NCBI GenBank assembly: GCA_947499735.1
Contig: CANMPP010000001.1
Span: forward strand, 558,001-622,000
Source: an uncultured Pelagimonas sp.
Lineage (GTDB): Bacteria; Pseudomonadota; Alphaproteobacteria; Rhodobacterales; Rhodobacteraceae
Reading direction: 5' to 3'
DNA: 64,000 nucleotides
Both the position numbers and the translations under genes were made by a program. A model generated the notes under the pieces. It was not told the origin of the DNA. It was given only the letters and a program-made list of their open reading frames with translations, and searched no databases. How positions within the stretch are numbered: position 1 is the stretch's first letter; every line of letters starts with the position of its first letter. Below are positions 56,166 through 64,000 of the stretch, piece by piece.

Positions 56166-57389
56166 TCAGTTGCTTGTGGCGGAAGCAGCTTCATCCACTG
56201 GGCCGTTCTGAATGCGTTTGATCAACATTTGCGTCACAGCAAACATGCGTTTGGCAAAGCCGCCCAGTGGTACGTCGTCTTGGGCGTATAAAGGAACTTC
56301 CGCCGGGGGTAAGCCTTCTGCGTCAACGACCAGCGTGGCCACTTGATCCCCTTTTGCGATCGGGGCGCGAATGGGGCCGTCATACACCAATTCAGCTTTG
56401 TAACCTTGGCTGGAAGACGAAGGTAACAACAACTCAACCGGACCATCAGCCACAAGGTTCACTTGCTTACTGTTGCCCATAAAGACGTCAGCTTGACCGA
56501 TTGTTTCGCCTTCAGCGGCAAGCGTGCGTTGTGTGAACTGTCTGAAGGACCAGTTTACGATCGCTTCGGCCACTTCTGATCGCTGGCTTTCCCTCTGTAG
56601 ACCGGAAAAGGCGAAAATGACCCGGCGCTCACCTTGTTTGGCGGAACCGACCAAGCCATATCCGGCCTCATTTGTATGGCCTGTCTTCAATCCGTCCGCA
56701 CCGATGCCCAGTCGAAGAAGTGGGTTGCGGTTGAACCGATTGTCCCGTTCATTTTCATCAAAGAGAAACTCGGCCTCTGAAAACATCGGGTAATATTCTG
56801 GGAAATCCTCGATCAAGTGCTGCCCCAGAAGGGTAAGGTCGCGCATTGACATAAAATGCCCTGGCGCCGGCCAGCCGTTCGAGTTTCTGAATTGCGAATG
56901 GTCAAGGCCCAATTGCTGTGCGCGCTCGGTCATAAGGCGGGCAAACCCAATTTCAGACCCGTCAGGGCTAAGCGCCTCTGCGATGACGGCACATGCATCA
57001 TTTCCGGAAAGTACAATAATGCCCCGAAGCAGGTCTTCTACCTTGACGCGTTCACCGGCCCGTAGAAATAGCGTTGATCCACCGTAGTTCATAGCGTGTT
57101 GCGAGACGCGCAATTCTTCATCCATGCGCAAACGTCCGTCGCGGATGGCCTCAAATGCCAAATATAGCGTCATCAATTTGGACATTGACGCAGGCGGCAA
57201 GGGCAGGTCCGCATCACGGGAGAATAGGACCGTGTCCGTTGTCAGGTCATAGACATGTATGGCGCTGACATCTGCATCAAATGCATGCGCGGTCTTAGGT
57301 GTGGGCAATGCAAACGCACTGGCCAGACAGAAAAGGGCAACGCTGTGTTTCAAAGCGGAGCGGTAGGCGTAAGTACAGGCAAGGCGCAT
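56166..57389 (-). CDS. D-alanyl-D-alanine carboxypeptidase (penicillin-binding protein 5 type)
   Basis: 407 residues with a signal peptide (about 1-35). The active-site triad of motifs is SMSK (SxxK, in LPPASMSKLM), SGN (in VLSGNDACAVIAE) and KTG (in DGLKTGHTNEAGY). The C-terminal PBP5 domain (about 285-385) follows, with an amphipathic tail for membrane binding. It trims the terminal D-Ala from peptidoglycan pentapeptides in the periplasm. It is located 17 bases downstream of a SPOR-domain lipoprotein gene, and both deal with the cell wall. Confidence 0.93.
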   Translation of the reverse strand: MRLACTYAYRSALKHSVALFCLASAFALPTPKTAHAFDADVSAIHVYDLTTDTVLFSRDADLPLPPASMSKLMTLYLAFEAIRDGRLRMDEELRVSQHAMNYGGSTLFLRAGERVKVEDLLRGIIVLSGNDACAVIAEALSPDGSEIGFARLMTERAQQLGLDHSQFRNSNGWPAPGHFMSMRDLTLLGQHLIEDFPEYYPMFSEAEFLFDENERDNRFNRNPLLRLGIGADGLKTGHTNEAGYGLVGSAKQGERRVIFAFSGLQRESQRSEVAEAIVNWSFRQFTQRTLAAEGETIGQADVFMGNSKQVNLVADGPVELLLPSSSSQGYKAELVYDGPIRAPIAKGDQVATLVVDAEGLPPAEVPLYAQDDVPLGGFAKRMFAVTQMLIKRIQNGPVDEAASATSN

Positions 57390-57406
57390 AGCAGCCTCCT
57401 TGGGTA

Positions 57407-58306
57407 TTATCCTTTGACGGCATAGGCATCGGTAAATCCTTTGCCTTTCGCCGTTTCAATCATTTGTGCCAAGTCGGAGCTGCTTTGCGCAGGTCCAACC
57501 AAAACACGCCAAAAAATCTTGCCATTATAGCTTTGTTTCTTCAACTCAGAATGCAATCCCGATTGCGTCATCGCAGTGGCCGTATTCCGCGCGTTTTCCT
57601 CGACACTGAAGATGCCGATTTGGACATAAGGCTTGGACAGGCTGGATGCCGCAGGCTGGATCTGAGCAATCGTATCTATATTGGCCGCGGCAATCGTTTG
57701 CGGTGCAATATCGGGTGCTGTTGAAACCACGTCCAAGCTGGTGGTCTGAACGTCGTCGGTTAGCAGTGCCGTGGTCTCGATATTTGCCACAGCTGGATCT
57801 GGCTGAACGATTTCTTCTTTTCGCAAAGCCACAACATATACATCCGTTGGGGCACCAGCCAGAATGCCCAACGCATCAGCCGCATCCGAGGATATTTGGA
57901 TCTTTGGTCCCGATGATGCTCTTTCACGGCGGAAGAGGGCGCCCACAACGGTTTCACCGCTTGCTGTGTTGCGGATCAACGCGCGTTCTGGGTCTTGAAC
58001 ATCTGGATGCGCAACCCAAACACCGCCCAAGGATGGTCGCCCGTCCCAGAGGCCTGCCTCGCCTGCTTCAAAAATCTCGGGCGCTTCCACATCGCGTTCA
58101 CCTGTAGTGATGGTGCTGGTGGCACGCGTAACGGTTTCTTCCGCATTGGATCTGTTTTGAAAAAGGCCTTGCGTCGGAAGGTCTGAGCAACCTGTTAGGC
58201 CAACGCCACAAAGCGTCGCTAGGGCAACACCGTTCTTAGCGTTCTGAACCGCCTGTTTGACCACAGGTGATGCTATATGGGCGGCTGTTTCCGCAAAATT
58301 TCGCAT
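57407..58306 (-). CDS. SPOR-domain lipoprotein, RlpA-like
   Basis: 299 residues from the ATG at 58306; the frame is open to 58654 across the tRNA-Ser gene, which cannot be coding. A lipobox LTGC at about residues 37-40 suggests a lipid-anchored protein. A double-psi-barrel-like part (about 90-165, with ALIRNTASGETVVGALFRRE) and a C-terminal SPOR domain (about 223-299, KPYVQIGIFSVEENARNTAT) that binds denuded glycan strands at the septum follow. The likely role is peptidoglycan remodelling with the adjacent carboxypeptidase. Confidence 0.85.
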   Translation of the reverse strand: MRNFAETAAHIASPVVKQAVQNAKNGVALATLCGVGLTGCSDLPTQGLFQNRSNAEETVTRATSTITTGERDVEAPEIFEAGEAGLWDGRPSLGGVWVAHPDVQDPERALIRNTASGETVVGALFRRERASSGPKIQISSDAADALGILAGAPTDVYVVALRKEEIVQPDPAVANIETTALLTDDVQTTSLDVVSTAPDIAPQTIAAANIDTIAQIQPAASSLSKPYVQIGIFSVEENARNTATAMTQSGLHSELKKQSYNGKIFWRVLVGPAQSSSDLAQMIETAKGKGFTDAYAVKG

Positions 58307-58540
58307 ATTCACTGCCTTCTGCCTGTCCCGGCATACGCTGTCAGATTTTTTCTGCACGCGCGCATAAATGGTGATCTGTGCCTCGATTTGGGCTGTTTTT
58401 ATTGCGCCCTTTGAAGACAAGATAGCCTGTCCCAAGCGTTTAGAAAAGCCCCTAGAAAACGCCAATGCGCGGAAAAGAGATGATTTTATGCAAACTGGTG
58501 CTTTTAGAATCAGTTTTTGCACGATAAACGTCGCCGCCAT

Positions 58541-58630
58541 GGAGGTTTGGCAGAGTGGTCGAATGCACCGGTCTTGAAAACCGGCGGGCGTGAAAGCGTC
58601 CCCAGGGTTCGAATCCCTGAGCCTCCGCCA
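58541..58630 (+). tRNA. tRNA-Ser (anticodon TGA)
   Basis: 90 bases including CCA. Acceptor GGAGGTT-type arm pairs GGAGG with CCTCC, the anticodon loop CTTGAAA gives TGA, a long variable arm follows, and the T loop is GGTTCGAATCC. Its 3' half is a typical attachment site, and an integrase fragment begins about 140 bases downstream. Confidence 0.95.
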
Positions 58631-58773
58631 GAAATGGCAGTTCCAAACGATCATTTCTCAGTCGGTCACCAAATAATGTCGTTTTAAATCAATGATTTAC
58701 GTTTTGGTTCGAAAACGACCTCGATGTGGAGTTTAGCTTTACCCTAGAAATCCCGCAACATTTTTCAGGTTTG

Positions 58774-59070
58774 ATGATGGGCATTACGTGTGATCGCGGT
58801 CGCTATTATTGGCTGAAACGGGTTCCGAAACGCTATTTAGGTCTGGTTTTAGGTAAGGATGGATTGCCTGTAAAACAGGTGCGGCAAGCCTTGTTCACGG
58901 ACTCGCCTTCTGAGGCTAAATTGAAGGCAGAGCAGGTCGAAAAGGCGCGATTGGCCGAGTGGGAAGCGTTAAAGGCTGGTGACGAGGGTGCTGCGCGTGC
59001 TCATTATGATGCTGGGGTAATCTTGCCTCGGCTAATGGTTGGAATTACAGCCCCTTCCAGAATTGATTGA
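58774..59070 (+). pseudogene. Tyrosine integrase N-terminal fragment
   Basis: About 98 codons from an ATG at 58774 (a GTG at 58726 also fits). The stretch GRYYWLKRVPKRYLGLV, then VRQALFTDSPSEAKLKAEQV, matches the N-terminal DUF6538-like segment of phage-type tyrosine recombinases, which read YxxRRVPxxL and a RxSLxTxDxxEAR motif. A full enzyme has about 350-450 residues, so the catalytic domain is missing. Similarity stops near 59010 and the frame closes soon after. Its position directly after tRNA-Ser marks the left end of an integrated element that has since decayed. Confidence 0.7.
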
Positions 59071-59332
59071 TGATATTCCTGAAACGATTGTAGAGCGTAT
59101 TTGGTGTTTGATTGTTCTTTACGTTTTTTTCCAGTATTCTCTCAAGGTGCAATAATAGCGGCAGGTGGATTTCGCCATCGCGCGCGATAATCTTGGGGAG
59201 ACCTTTAAGAGCGTCTTCAATGTCACGTATTTCGATACTTTTTGGGTCTATGACTATGCTAGGCAGTCCTGTTGCATGCAGGTTTGTTCTGTCCCCTTGG
59301 CTAGACCCATTGCAAATTGTTTCCAAAAGCAA
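59045..59332 (-). pseudogene. Unidentified gene fragment facing the integrase fragment
   Basis: An open frame of 95 codons with normal composition in its last two thirds (IEIRDIEDALKGLPKIIARD, then HLPLLLHLERILEKN and NTLYNRFRNIINQFW). It stops right where the integrase fragment ends, which looks like a deletion junction between two elements. I cannot name the family; the amphipathic helices recall the N-terminal part of large integrases, but that is a guess. Confidence 0.3.
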
Positions 59333-59535
59333 GTACTTCCTTTTCTAAGCCAAAGCATGTTACGAGAAACGAGCTTACGTCTTGGATGGTCGAATTCGTG
59401 ATTGGTGCGTCATTCAGGCTTGTTTTTGTGAAGTCTACACGCTTTTAACTGTGGCAGAAGGGCTTGGGGGCTGTCCCTGATCATGAAAACAATGTAGCCT
59501 TTTTGCGTTTAGCCTATACGTCGGTGACGCAGAAT

Positions 59536-59764
59536 TCATCGATCAAAATTAGTCGTATCCAGCTTGAAATTATCAGCAGGCGCCTGCATCTTGGCCATAT
59601 CGAGTAATAATCCAGAAAGTTTTTTATGCACCACTTAAATACCTGTGAAGGCAAGATCGTAAGCGCCAACATAAAAAATCACGATTCTCGGACATTTCGA
59701 TACCAGATTGCTCAAACATCGTAATTTGTGTTTCAAGAAGATTAATTGCGTCTTTGTCGCTCAT
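59536..59764 (-). pseudogene. Broken immunity gene (MafI-like) for the EndoU toxin
   Basis: The ATG at 59764 has AAGGTG four bases before it and lies three bases after the toxin stop codon. The frame MSDKDAINLLETQITMFEQS, then GIEMSENRDF, is lost at a run of six A residues (59673-59678 plus strand). Removing one base gives YVGAYDLAFTGI, a stop at 59635-59637, then VVHKKLSGLLLDMAKMQAPA and a final stop at 59536-59538, about 74 codons in all. VGAYDLAFTGI resembles the GEYxLAxExL core of MafI-type immunity proteins, which guard against EndoU toxins. The family call is tentative; the two lesions are seen directly. Confidence 0.5.
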
Positions 59765-59767
59765 TTG

Positions 59768-60182
59768 TCACCTTGGATCGCGTATTATACCTTCATCAGA
59801 CACGTAACCACCAGTTCTTATTTCACCATCCCGTTTTACAACCACTGTGATTTTACCCCTTGTACTTCGCCAACAATCTTAATTCATTTGGATGATGTGC
59901 AGGGAGGTCGACCTTTCCTGTCCCTACAACCAATTTGATTGCAGACAGAATACCATCATCAAACCAATTTTAGGAGAATTCTGTTTTCCTAGGAATGCCC
60001 GTCCCAAAACGATGCCCGTCGCTTCCCGTGCCGCCGTCAGGAATATGTCGAGCCCGGTGGCTTGGAATTGCAACACCTTCAACGGAATGAGGGTTCTACA
60101 TTGCAACAATATTCGGCCCGATTTTTTCCGTGATTGGTGTTGAAATGATGGGGGCGATTGGTTCCCCCGTTCCGGGAGGATC
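59768..60182 (-). pseudogene. Broken EndoU nuclease toxin domain
   Basis: Reading the minus strand from about 60182 gives IPSHRARHIPDGG, then GHRFGTGIPRKTEF (59997-60014 for the HRFGTG core), NWFDDGILSAIKLVVGTG and, after a one-frame shift near 59855, KITVVVKRDGEIRTGGY and a stop at 59768-59770. Bacterial EndoU domains read HIxDGD-GGGHRxGTGxPGKTEFP, then WSDDKIxxAIxDVA, then VxIxVVxxxGEIxTGYP. Stops at 60096-60098 and 59970-59972 and the frame change show it is dead. EndoU is an RNase found at the C-terminus of polymorphic toxins. It is followed by the immunity remnant and preceded by a MuF remnant. Confidence 0.65.
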
Positions 60183-60710
60183 CTAGCAGTTGCCCCAAGC
60201 GGCATTCACCCTCTGTCAATTCTGGAAAAACTTTGATCCAACCTTTCGAGATCGCCGTCTGCCGAGGTCAGTTGGTTAGCCTCTAACGTGGCCAGGCCTC
60301 TGTGGTGAGGTTGTACTGCTACGCCCACTGTCGCACTTGGCAATGTTGGTATGTTTTATAAAGAGACGATTGCTTGTCCAATAATTTCGGCGCGCAGGCC
60401 ACGTTTTGGCGCATCTTACAGAGCCCTATTTTTGGCAAATACTTTGGCCATTGCATAGGCTCGATGCACCAGGGCACACTTTGATAGTGGTCAAATCCGC
60501 ACTAATGACATCGGCTGCATCGCGAATGTATCGCTTATGGACGACCCTTGTGAAATCTTGGAGCTTGTTACTAGTCTCTAGGGTTGCGTATACAGCCACC
60601 CTAGCATGAGCGTGCGTGAGCAGGCCGTTGCCCAGACGACGGGCTGTGTCGTTCGCATTCGGAATGCCGTCAGCGGTCGGTGCAAATTCTGCGCGTACCG
60701 CATCGCTTTA
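60183..60710 (-). other. Linker between MuF and EndoU remnants, heavily decayed
   Basis: On the minus strand there are protein-like stretches in changing frames, such as SDAVRAEFAPTADGIPNAND, then TARRLGNGLLTHAHARVAVY (about 60710-60590), and further down PHHRGLATLEANQLTSADGD, each cut by stops. They could be the middle part of one MuF-toxin gene or separate phage genes. No family was recognised. Confidence 0.35.
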
Positions 60711-60960
60711 GACACCCAGCGCAATCGGTTCTGCATCGCACTGGCAATTATGTATCTCGCCGGGATGGTGCCATCGGGTGGGGTATCCCAACGAAAACCG
60801 CTAATTATATGCCAGATGACTTTCGCGTACCTTAGCAGTATTTTGCGAGGGCCAGTTATATTGTTAAATCCTGCGGTCTTTCTGCCGAGCTGATTGATCA
60901 GACCTGCAAAAGCACGCACAATGCGTGCATCTCAAGCGTCCAACGCCTCTTCTTTGAGCC
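60711..60960 (-). pseudogene. Phage MuF-like head morphogenesis protein remnant
   Basis: DARIVRAFAGLINQLGRKTA runs into AKVIWHIISGFRWDTPPDGT (FRWDTPPDGT at 60767-60796). With one frame change it continues HHPGEIHNCQCDAEPI (about 60720-60764). Mu gpF/SPP1 gp7 proteins read GxxFRWDxPPDGx, then HPGEEINCRCxAEPV, so the match covers both blocks across the frameshift. A stop codon precedes DARIV and others follow. MuF proteins enter the phage head with the DNA, and in some temperate phages carry C-terminal toxins. The order MuF-EndoU-immunity fits such a toxin. Confidence 0.6.
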
Positions 60961-61338
60961 CTTGACATACCTAAATTGTTTTTTGAAATGACTTGCACCG
61001 TGTCCGGTGGGGTGAGTGCGCCTAACGGCCTCTGCGTGCTTTCCGCGATTACTTGGTCTAATGGTTCGCTAGAATCTGTCCGCAAAGCGGTATAGTTTAG
61101 GAGGGTCGATTTGAGAGAAAATATTATATGGCGGCCAAACACGCAACCGTACCTATGAGACATACCGAACCTGCTTTCGCAAGGCTCCAACACTTCTGTT
61201 TCACCTTCCAATCACACCAGACGGATTGCATGATGCGGACAAAGGCGGTTCTTAAATTTGTATTTAGCTCTGCTGTAGCCGTGGCCAGATGTGGCGGTGC
61301 GTTCCGACTGCCAATGCGCGCAGCCACCTTTTTGGTGA
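60961..61338. other. Non-coding remnant between the phage fragments and the epimerase gene
   Basis: No convincing gene on either strand. Short minus-strand pieces such as QGLKEEALDA just above 60960 may extend the MuF remnant. Open frames on both strands here (for example 61128-61385 plus) have no ribosome site or family match. Confidence 0.4.
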
Positions 61339-62454
61339 TCACCTATGTGTCGACAAGGATGTGCTATCAATCGCGAAGCGTTTAAGGGCTTGCTCATTGG
61401 GTGCGAACCCATGCCCCGGGATATCAGGTGCGTTGATTTGGGATGCGATCGGTTCAGCAATTTCTGGCGATCCAAGGTCCGTCTTGTAAAAGCGCGAACT
61501 GGGGAAAATGTCGCTTGGATATTTCACATTCCCAAGTGTTGCGAGCGCCAGCGAACATCCCTGGCCGACAGTGGATTCCAGCATGCCGCCGACCCATATT
61601 GGTACGCCATTTTGTGCGCAATAATCATGAATGGAAATTGCGTTGGTCAGCCCTCCAACCCGGCTCGTCTTAATGTTGATCCAACGGCAGGCGCCAATTT
61701 CGATTGCTTTGCGGGCTTTTTCTAAGGACGTGATGCTTTCGTCTAGGCAAATCGGAGTTTTGAGCTGCTTTTGCAATGCGGCGTGATCGATCAAATCGTC
61801 ATAGCCCAACGGTTGTTCGATCATCGTCAGGTCGAGCGTGTCCAGTGCCTTAAACAGGTTGATGTCGTCCAATGTATACCCAGAATTACAGTCGATATGC
61901 ATTTTAAGGTCGGGAAATTTGGTCCTGACAGTTGCAATCGTTTCATAGCTGCAGAGCCGGTTAAATTTCAGTTTTATTCGTAGAAAACCAGCGTTCACCG
62001 CCGTTCCTACACGTTCGATTAGCTGATCTGTCGTGTCAAAAACGGGCAAATCAGCGCCAACAGAAACCGTTGGAGTTTGTCCGCCAATGACACGCCAAAG
62101 CGGTTTGTTCTGGGATTTGGCATAAGCATCCCACCAAGCGCAATCGAATGCTGATTTGGCAAATTCGTTCCCTTTGATGGCGCTTAAAGCCGTCTGCAAA
62201 GCCTCACCACTTTCAATGTGGGCACCCAAGAGTAATGGCGCGATGGCTTTCTCTGCTACGCCATATGCTCCAGCAGCATATTCGGCATTATACAGCGGCA
62301 TAATTGCGGGTGTGGATTCACCCCAACCAACGCCGGTATCTGTTTCAAGTCTTACAACCAAGCTTTCTGTTTCGCTTTGCATCCCATACGCGGTGCGCCA
62401 AGGTTCGGTCAGGGGAACACGAACGTAATAGAGATCAATGTTGTGAATTTTCAT
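61339..62454 (-). CDS. Enolase-superfamily enzyme, OSBS/N-acylamino-acid racemase (MenC-like)
   Basis: 371 residues. The capping domain (1-110) and barrel carry all catalytic residues of the muconate-lactonising subgroup: the KxK pair in RIKLKF, metal ligands Asp in MHIDCNSGY, Glu in MIEQPLGYDD and Asp in ICLDESIT, and the second Lys in INIKTSRVGG. The family includes o-succinylbenzoate synthase, N-acylamino-acid racemase and dipeptide epimerases. Rhodobacterales use ubiquinone and no other men genes are here, so a racemase or epimerase role is more likely. It is intact beside decayed DNA. A reading frame of unknown nature overlaps its start by 20 bases. Confidence 0.87.
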   Translation of the reverse strand: MKIHNIDLYYVRVPLTEPWRTAYGMQSETESLVVRLETDTGVGWGESTPAIMPLYNAEYAAGAYGVAEKAIAPLLLGAHIESGEALQTALSAIKGNEFAKSAFDCAWWDAYAKSQNKPLWRVIGGQTPTVSVGADLPVFDTTDQLIERVGTAVNAGFLRIKLKFNRLCSYETIATVRTKFPDLKMHIDCNSGYTLDDINLFKALDTLDLTMIEQPLGYDDLIDHAALQKQLKTPICLDESITSLEKARKAIEIGACRWINIKTSRVGGLTNAISIHDYCAQNGVPIWVGGMLESTVGQGCSLALATLGNVKYPSDIFPSSRFYKTDLGSPEIAEPIASQINAPDIPGHGFAPNEQALKRFAIDSTSLSTHR

Positions 62455-62945
62455 GCAGAGTCTCTTTTAATTTCAAGGCTTTGTAATAGGATTCTTGTAT
62501 CCTTGCAGCCCATCCTTCGCCTGCTTGCAGGCGCTTTAAGAAGAATGGCGAAACAAACGAAACGAGAGCAGGGTGCGCGCTAATACTCTGACTATCCCGC
62601 ATTTTTTCCCATAGGCAAGTGACTTGGTTGAATAAAGGCATCTGCCATGTTTTTGAAGCAATTACATGTCACTTTGCTAAGCAAGTTTTTCGCGTGCATG
62701 GTATTGGGGCCAATCCGTGCCCAAGTCGCATGCATGTCCCAGTGTCTTATTTAGCAGTGAACGGATCGCGCAAGGGCCTGCAAAAGCGATTTTGAGAATG
62801 GCCCGCGTTTCGTCTGCTAGCAGCAGCGCTAGGGCTTGTGTGATGTGCTTTGTATCTCCTGTGTAGCGCGCCGGCGTCGTTTTGCGCTTTTCCACCTAGT
62901 GGTTGCCTTGCTTGGGGAGATCTTTGAGCCAAGAAATTTAAAAAA
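62455..62945. other. Gap with possible gene remnants upstream of the epimerase
   Basis: Two minus-strand frames look partly coding. One (62435-62641) ends in RLQAGEGWAARIQESYYKAL and its last codons overlap the epimerase start, as in an operon; the other (62677-62895) contains HITQALALLLADETRAILKI. Neither has a known family or a full-length start, so they may be the remains of one longer gene lost from the same operon. Nothing else is visible. Confidence 0.3.
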
Positions 62946-62977
62946 TTCCGCGCTCATGTATCATTTTGAGCGCGGAA
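62946..62977 (-). terminator. Terminator after the TonB-dependent receptor
   Basis: TTCCGCGCTC and GAGCGCGGAA form a perfect ten-base stem. On the minus strand it is followed by a run of T residues, 11 bases past the receptor stop. Confidence 0.9.
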
Positions 62978-62988
62978 CTGATTTGATA

Positions 62989-64000
62989 TTAGAAGTTTAC
63001 TTGAAGACCCAGCCCGATTTCACGGGGTTGAACGACCGTTGCTTCATAAGCTGTGATGCTGCGGCTGTAACGCATGCTGGTGACTGCGTCCTCGCCGAAG
63101 ACATTGTTCACATAGGCATACAACTCTAGCTTCTCTGTTGGGGTATAGCTGGCCCGTAGATCCGTGACGGAATACGCGTCGATTTCAGCGTCGTCGGTAT
63201 TTTCGTCATCTGAATAGTAGGAACCGCTATAGCGGAAGTTACCGCTGAGTGTGACATTCGGGTGAACGTCCCAATCGGCACTTAGGCTAAAGGTGCTGCT
63301 TGGGGCATTGCTAAAGCTGTTGCCACTGTAGTCGCCATAAGAGCTTGTGAATACGTCAGTTTCTGTTTTCAGCAGGCCTAAGCTAGCTTTGAGGTCCAAT
63401 GTGTCCGTTGCTTGGAAATCAACCCCTAGCTCAAAGCCATATGCATGGGCTTCTTCAGCATTGACCGTTACCGCTTCGTAATATCCATCCACGACCTCGG
63501 ATGTTACATAACGCTGCATGTCTTCATACACGGTATAAAACAGGTTGGCTGTCAGCCCCAAACGGTTGTTGAACGCCTGAGTTCTTGCGAAGATCTCGTA
63601 ATTCATCGAGGTCTCTTCGTCGAATTCGATCCATTCTTGCGAAGATAGCCCAAGTACGACCCCACCAGGATTGTATCCTTTAGAAACCATGACACCGATT
63701 GTTGTGTCTTCATTCACATCATAGGCAAGCGTGAATTTGGGCAGCACAGCGTTGAACGTTTCATCATAGTCCAGATCCTCTGACGCAAATGAACTCGTGC
63801 CGGTACGTTGAACGCGATCGCTTTGGAACCGCAATGATGCGCCCAAATACAGCCTATCGGTTAGACGATAGTCCACACCCGCAAACACGCCAAGACTGTC
63901 TTTTTCGTCTTCAAACAGGGATTCACTGATCAGGTACAGGCTTTCATCACTGTCCGTATGCGATGCAAATACGCCAACCACACCGCTGAGCGTGTCGGTT
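62989..64000 (-). CDS. TonB-dependent outer-membrane receptor, C-terminal part
   Basis: 337 codons are visible and the frame continues beyond the right edge. Alternating beta-strand pattern, the TonB-receptor markers VMVSKGYNPGGV, AYGFELGVDFQATDTLDLKA and VTDLRASYTPTEKLELYAYV, then NNVFGED, and the terminal Phe (GLGLQVNF) of outer-membrane barrels are all present. The plug and TonB box lie outside the window. The ligand is unknown; a siderophore or another large substrate is usual. It lies downstream of nothing visible and has its own terminator. Confidence 0.92.
   Translation of the reverse strand, partial: TDTLSGVVGVFASHTDSDESLYLISESLFEDEKDSLGVFAGVDYRLTDRLYLGASLRFQSDRVQRTGTSSFASEDLDYDETFNAVLPKFTLAYDVNEDTTIGVMVSKGYNPGGVVLGLSSQEWIEFDEETSMNYEIFARTQAFNNRLGLTANLFYTVYEDMQRYVTSEVVDGYYEAVTVNAEEAHAYGFELGVDFQATDTLDLKASLGLLKTETDVFTSSYGDYSGNSFSNAPSSTFSLSADWDVHPNVTLSGNFRYSGSYYSDDENTDDAEIDAYSVTDLRASYTPTEKLELYAYVNNVFGEDAVTSMRYSRSITAYEATVVQPREIGLGLQVNF

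Noticed and set aside
58307-58654. N-terminal extension of the SPOR lipoprotein
   Set aside because: It would run through the tRNA-Ser gene, and the lipoprotein signal begins at the ATG at 58306.
60606-60893. A 95-codon plus-strand frame in the phage remnant
   Set aside because: It is the antisense of the MuF motifs and has no family match.
62836-63129. Plus-strand frame crossing the terminator and the receptor end
   Set aside because: It runs through a clear terminator hairpin and is antisense to the TonB receptor.

Overview
The window comes from an alphaproteobacterial chromosome, almost certainly Rhodobacterales (marine Roseobacter group). Pointers are an aa3-type CtaD, CarD next to a 7Fe ferredoxin and a SUV3-like helicase, a TRAP transporter locus, HflK/HflC with a DUF2065 protein and a DegP protease, a SAM-II riboswitch ahead of metZ, and a DUF1127 gene followed by CcsR-type small RNAs. 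From 1 to about 58.6 kb it is dense, ordinary chromosome with short spacers. From 58.6 to 62.9 kb it is a decayed accessory segment that starts at a tRNA-Ser gene.

Layout. 1-5 kb: a partial gene, a DUF2244 protein, a membrane protein, ctaD, a DUF1127-like small protein, lipB and tRNA-Leu(GAG). 5-11 kb: RidA, a LysR regulator, a DctPQM TRAP transporter and an amidase, which look like one catabolic locus for an amide or imine-forming nitrogen compound. 11-15 kb: an iron-chelate ABC importer (binding protein, two permeases, ATPase). 15-18 kb: L-serine dehydratase and glutathione reductase. 18-22 kb: hflK-hflC-DUF2065-degP, membrane protein quality control. 22-29 kb: 2Fe-2S ferredoxin plus FG-GAP-like protein, a TIGR00282 phosphoesterase, a SLC13-type transporter, YebC, LysE and a DMT exporter. 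29-33 kb: a TetR regulator and betB-betA (choline to glycine betaine). 33-36 kb: M3 oligopeptidase, lysophospholipase-like hydrolase, SCP2 protein. 36-41.5 kb: TPR protein, SUV3-like helicase, S4 RNA-binding protein, FdxA, CarD. 41.6-50.7 kb: Kef-type antiporter, hydrolase, SAM-II riboswitch-metZ, TrkH, ValS. 50.7-52.3 kb: DMT protein and GNAT acetyltransferase divergent from an XRE-cupin regulator. 52.3-53 kb: a DUF1127 (CcaF1-like) gene and its downstream small-RNA array. 53.3-58.6 kb: Mrp ATPase, holB-tmk-dac-SPOR cluster, tRNA-Ser(UGA). 58.7-61.3 kb: integrase fragment and broken phage and toxin genes. 61.3-64 kb: an enolase-superfamily epimerase/OSBS homologue and a TonB-dependent receptor running off the right edge.

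Two regions deserve most attention. First, 52318-52729 holds eight stem-loops that all show the same 13-nt loop (on the minus strand, TCTCCTCCTCCCT) on stems whose sequences differ but stay self-complementary. They are spaced as four pairs downstream of a DUF1127 gene. This matches the CcsR1-4/'cuckoo' anti-Shine-Dalgarno RNAs of Rhodobacter. Second, 59.5-61 kb on the minus strand holds a wrecked phage MuF head-protein remnant, an EndoU nuclease toxin remnant and a small immunity-gene remnant, each broken by frameshifts or stops. This is best read as the corpse of a prophage-borne MuF-EndoU toxin/immunity module. No gene product or database match could be confirmed here; all family names come from reading the translations.
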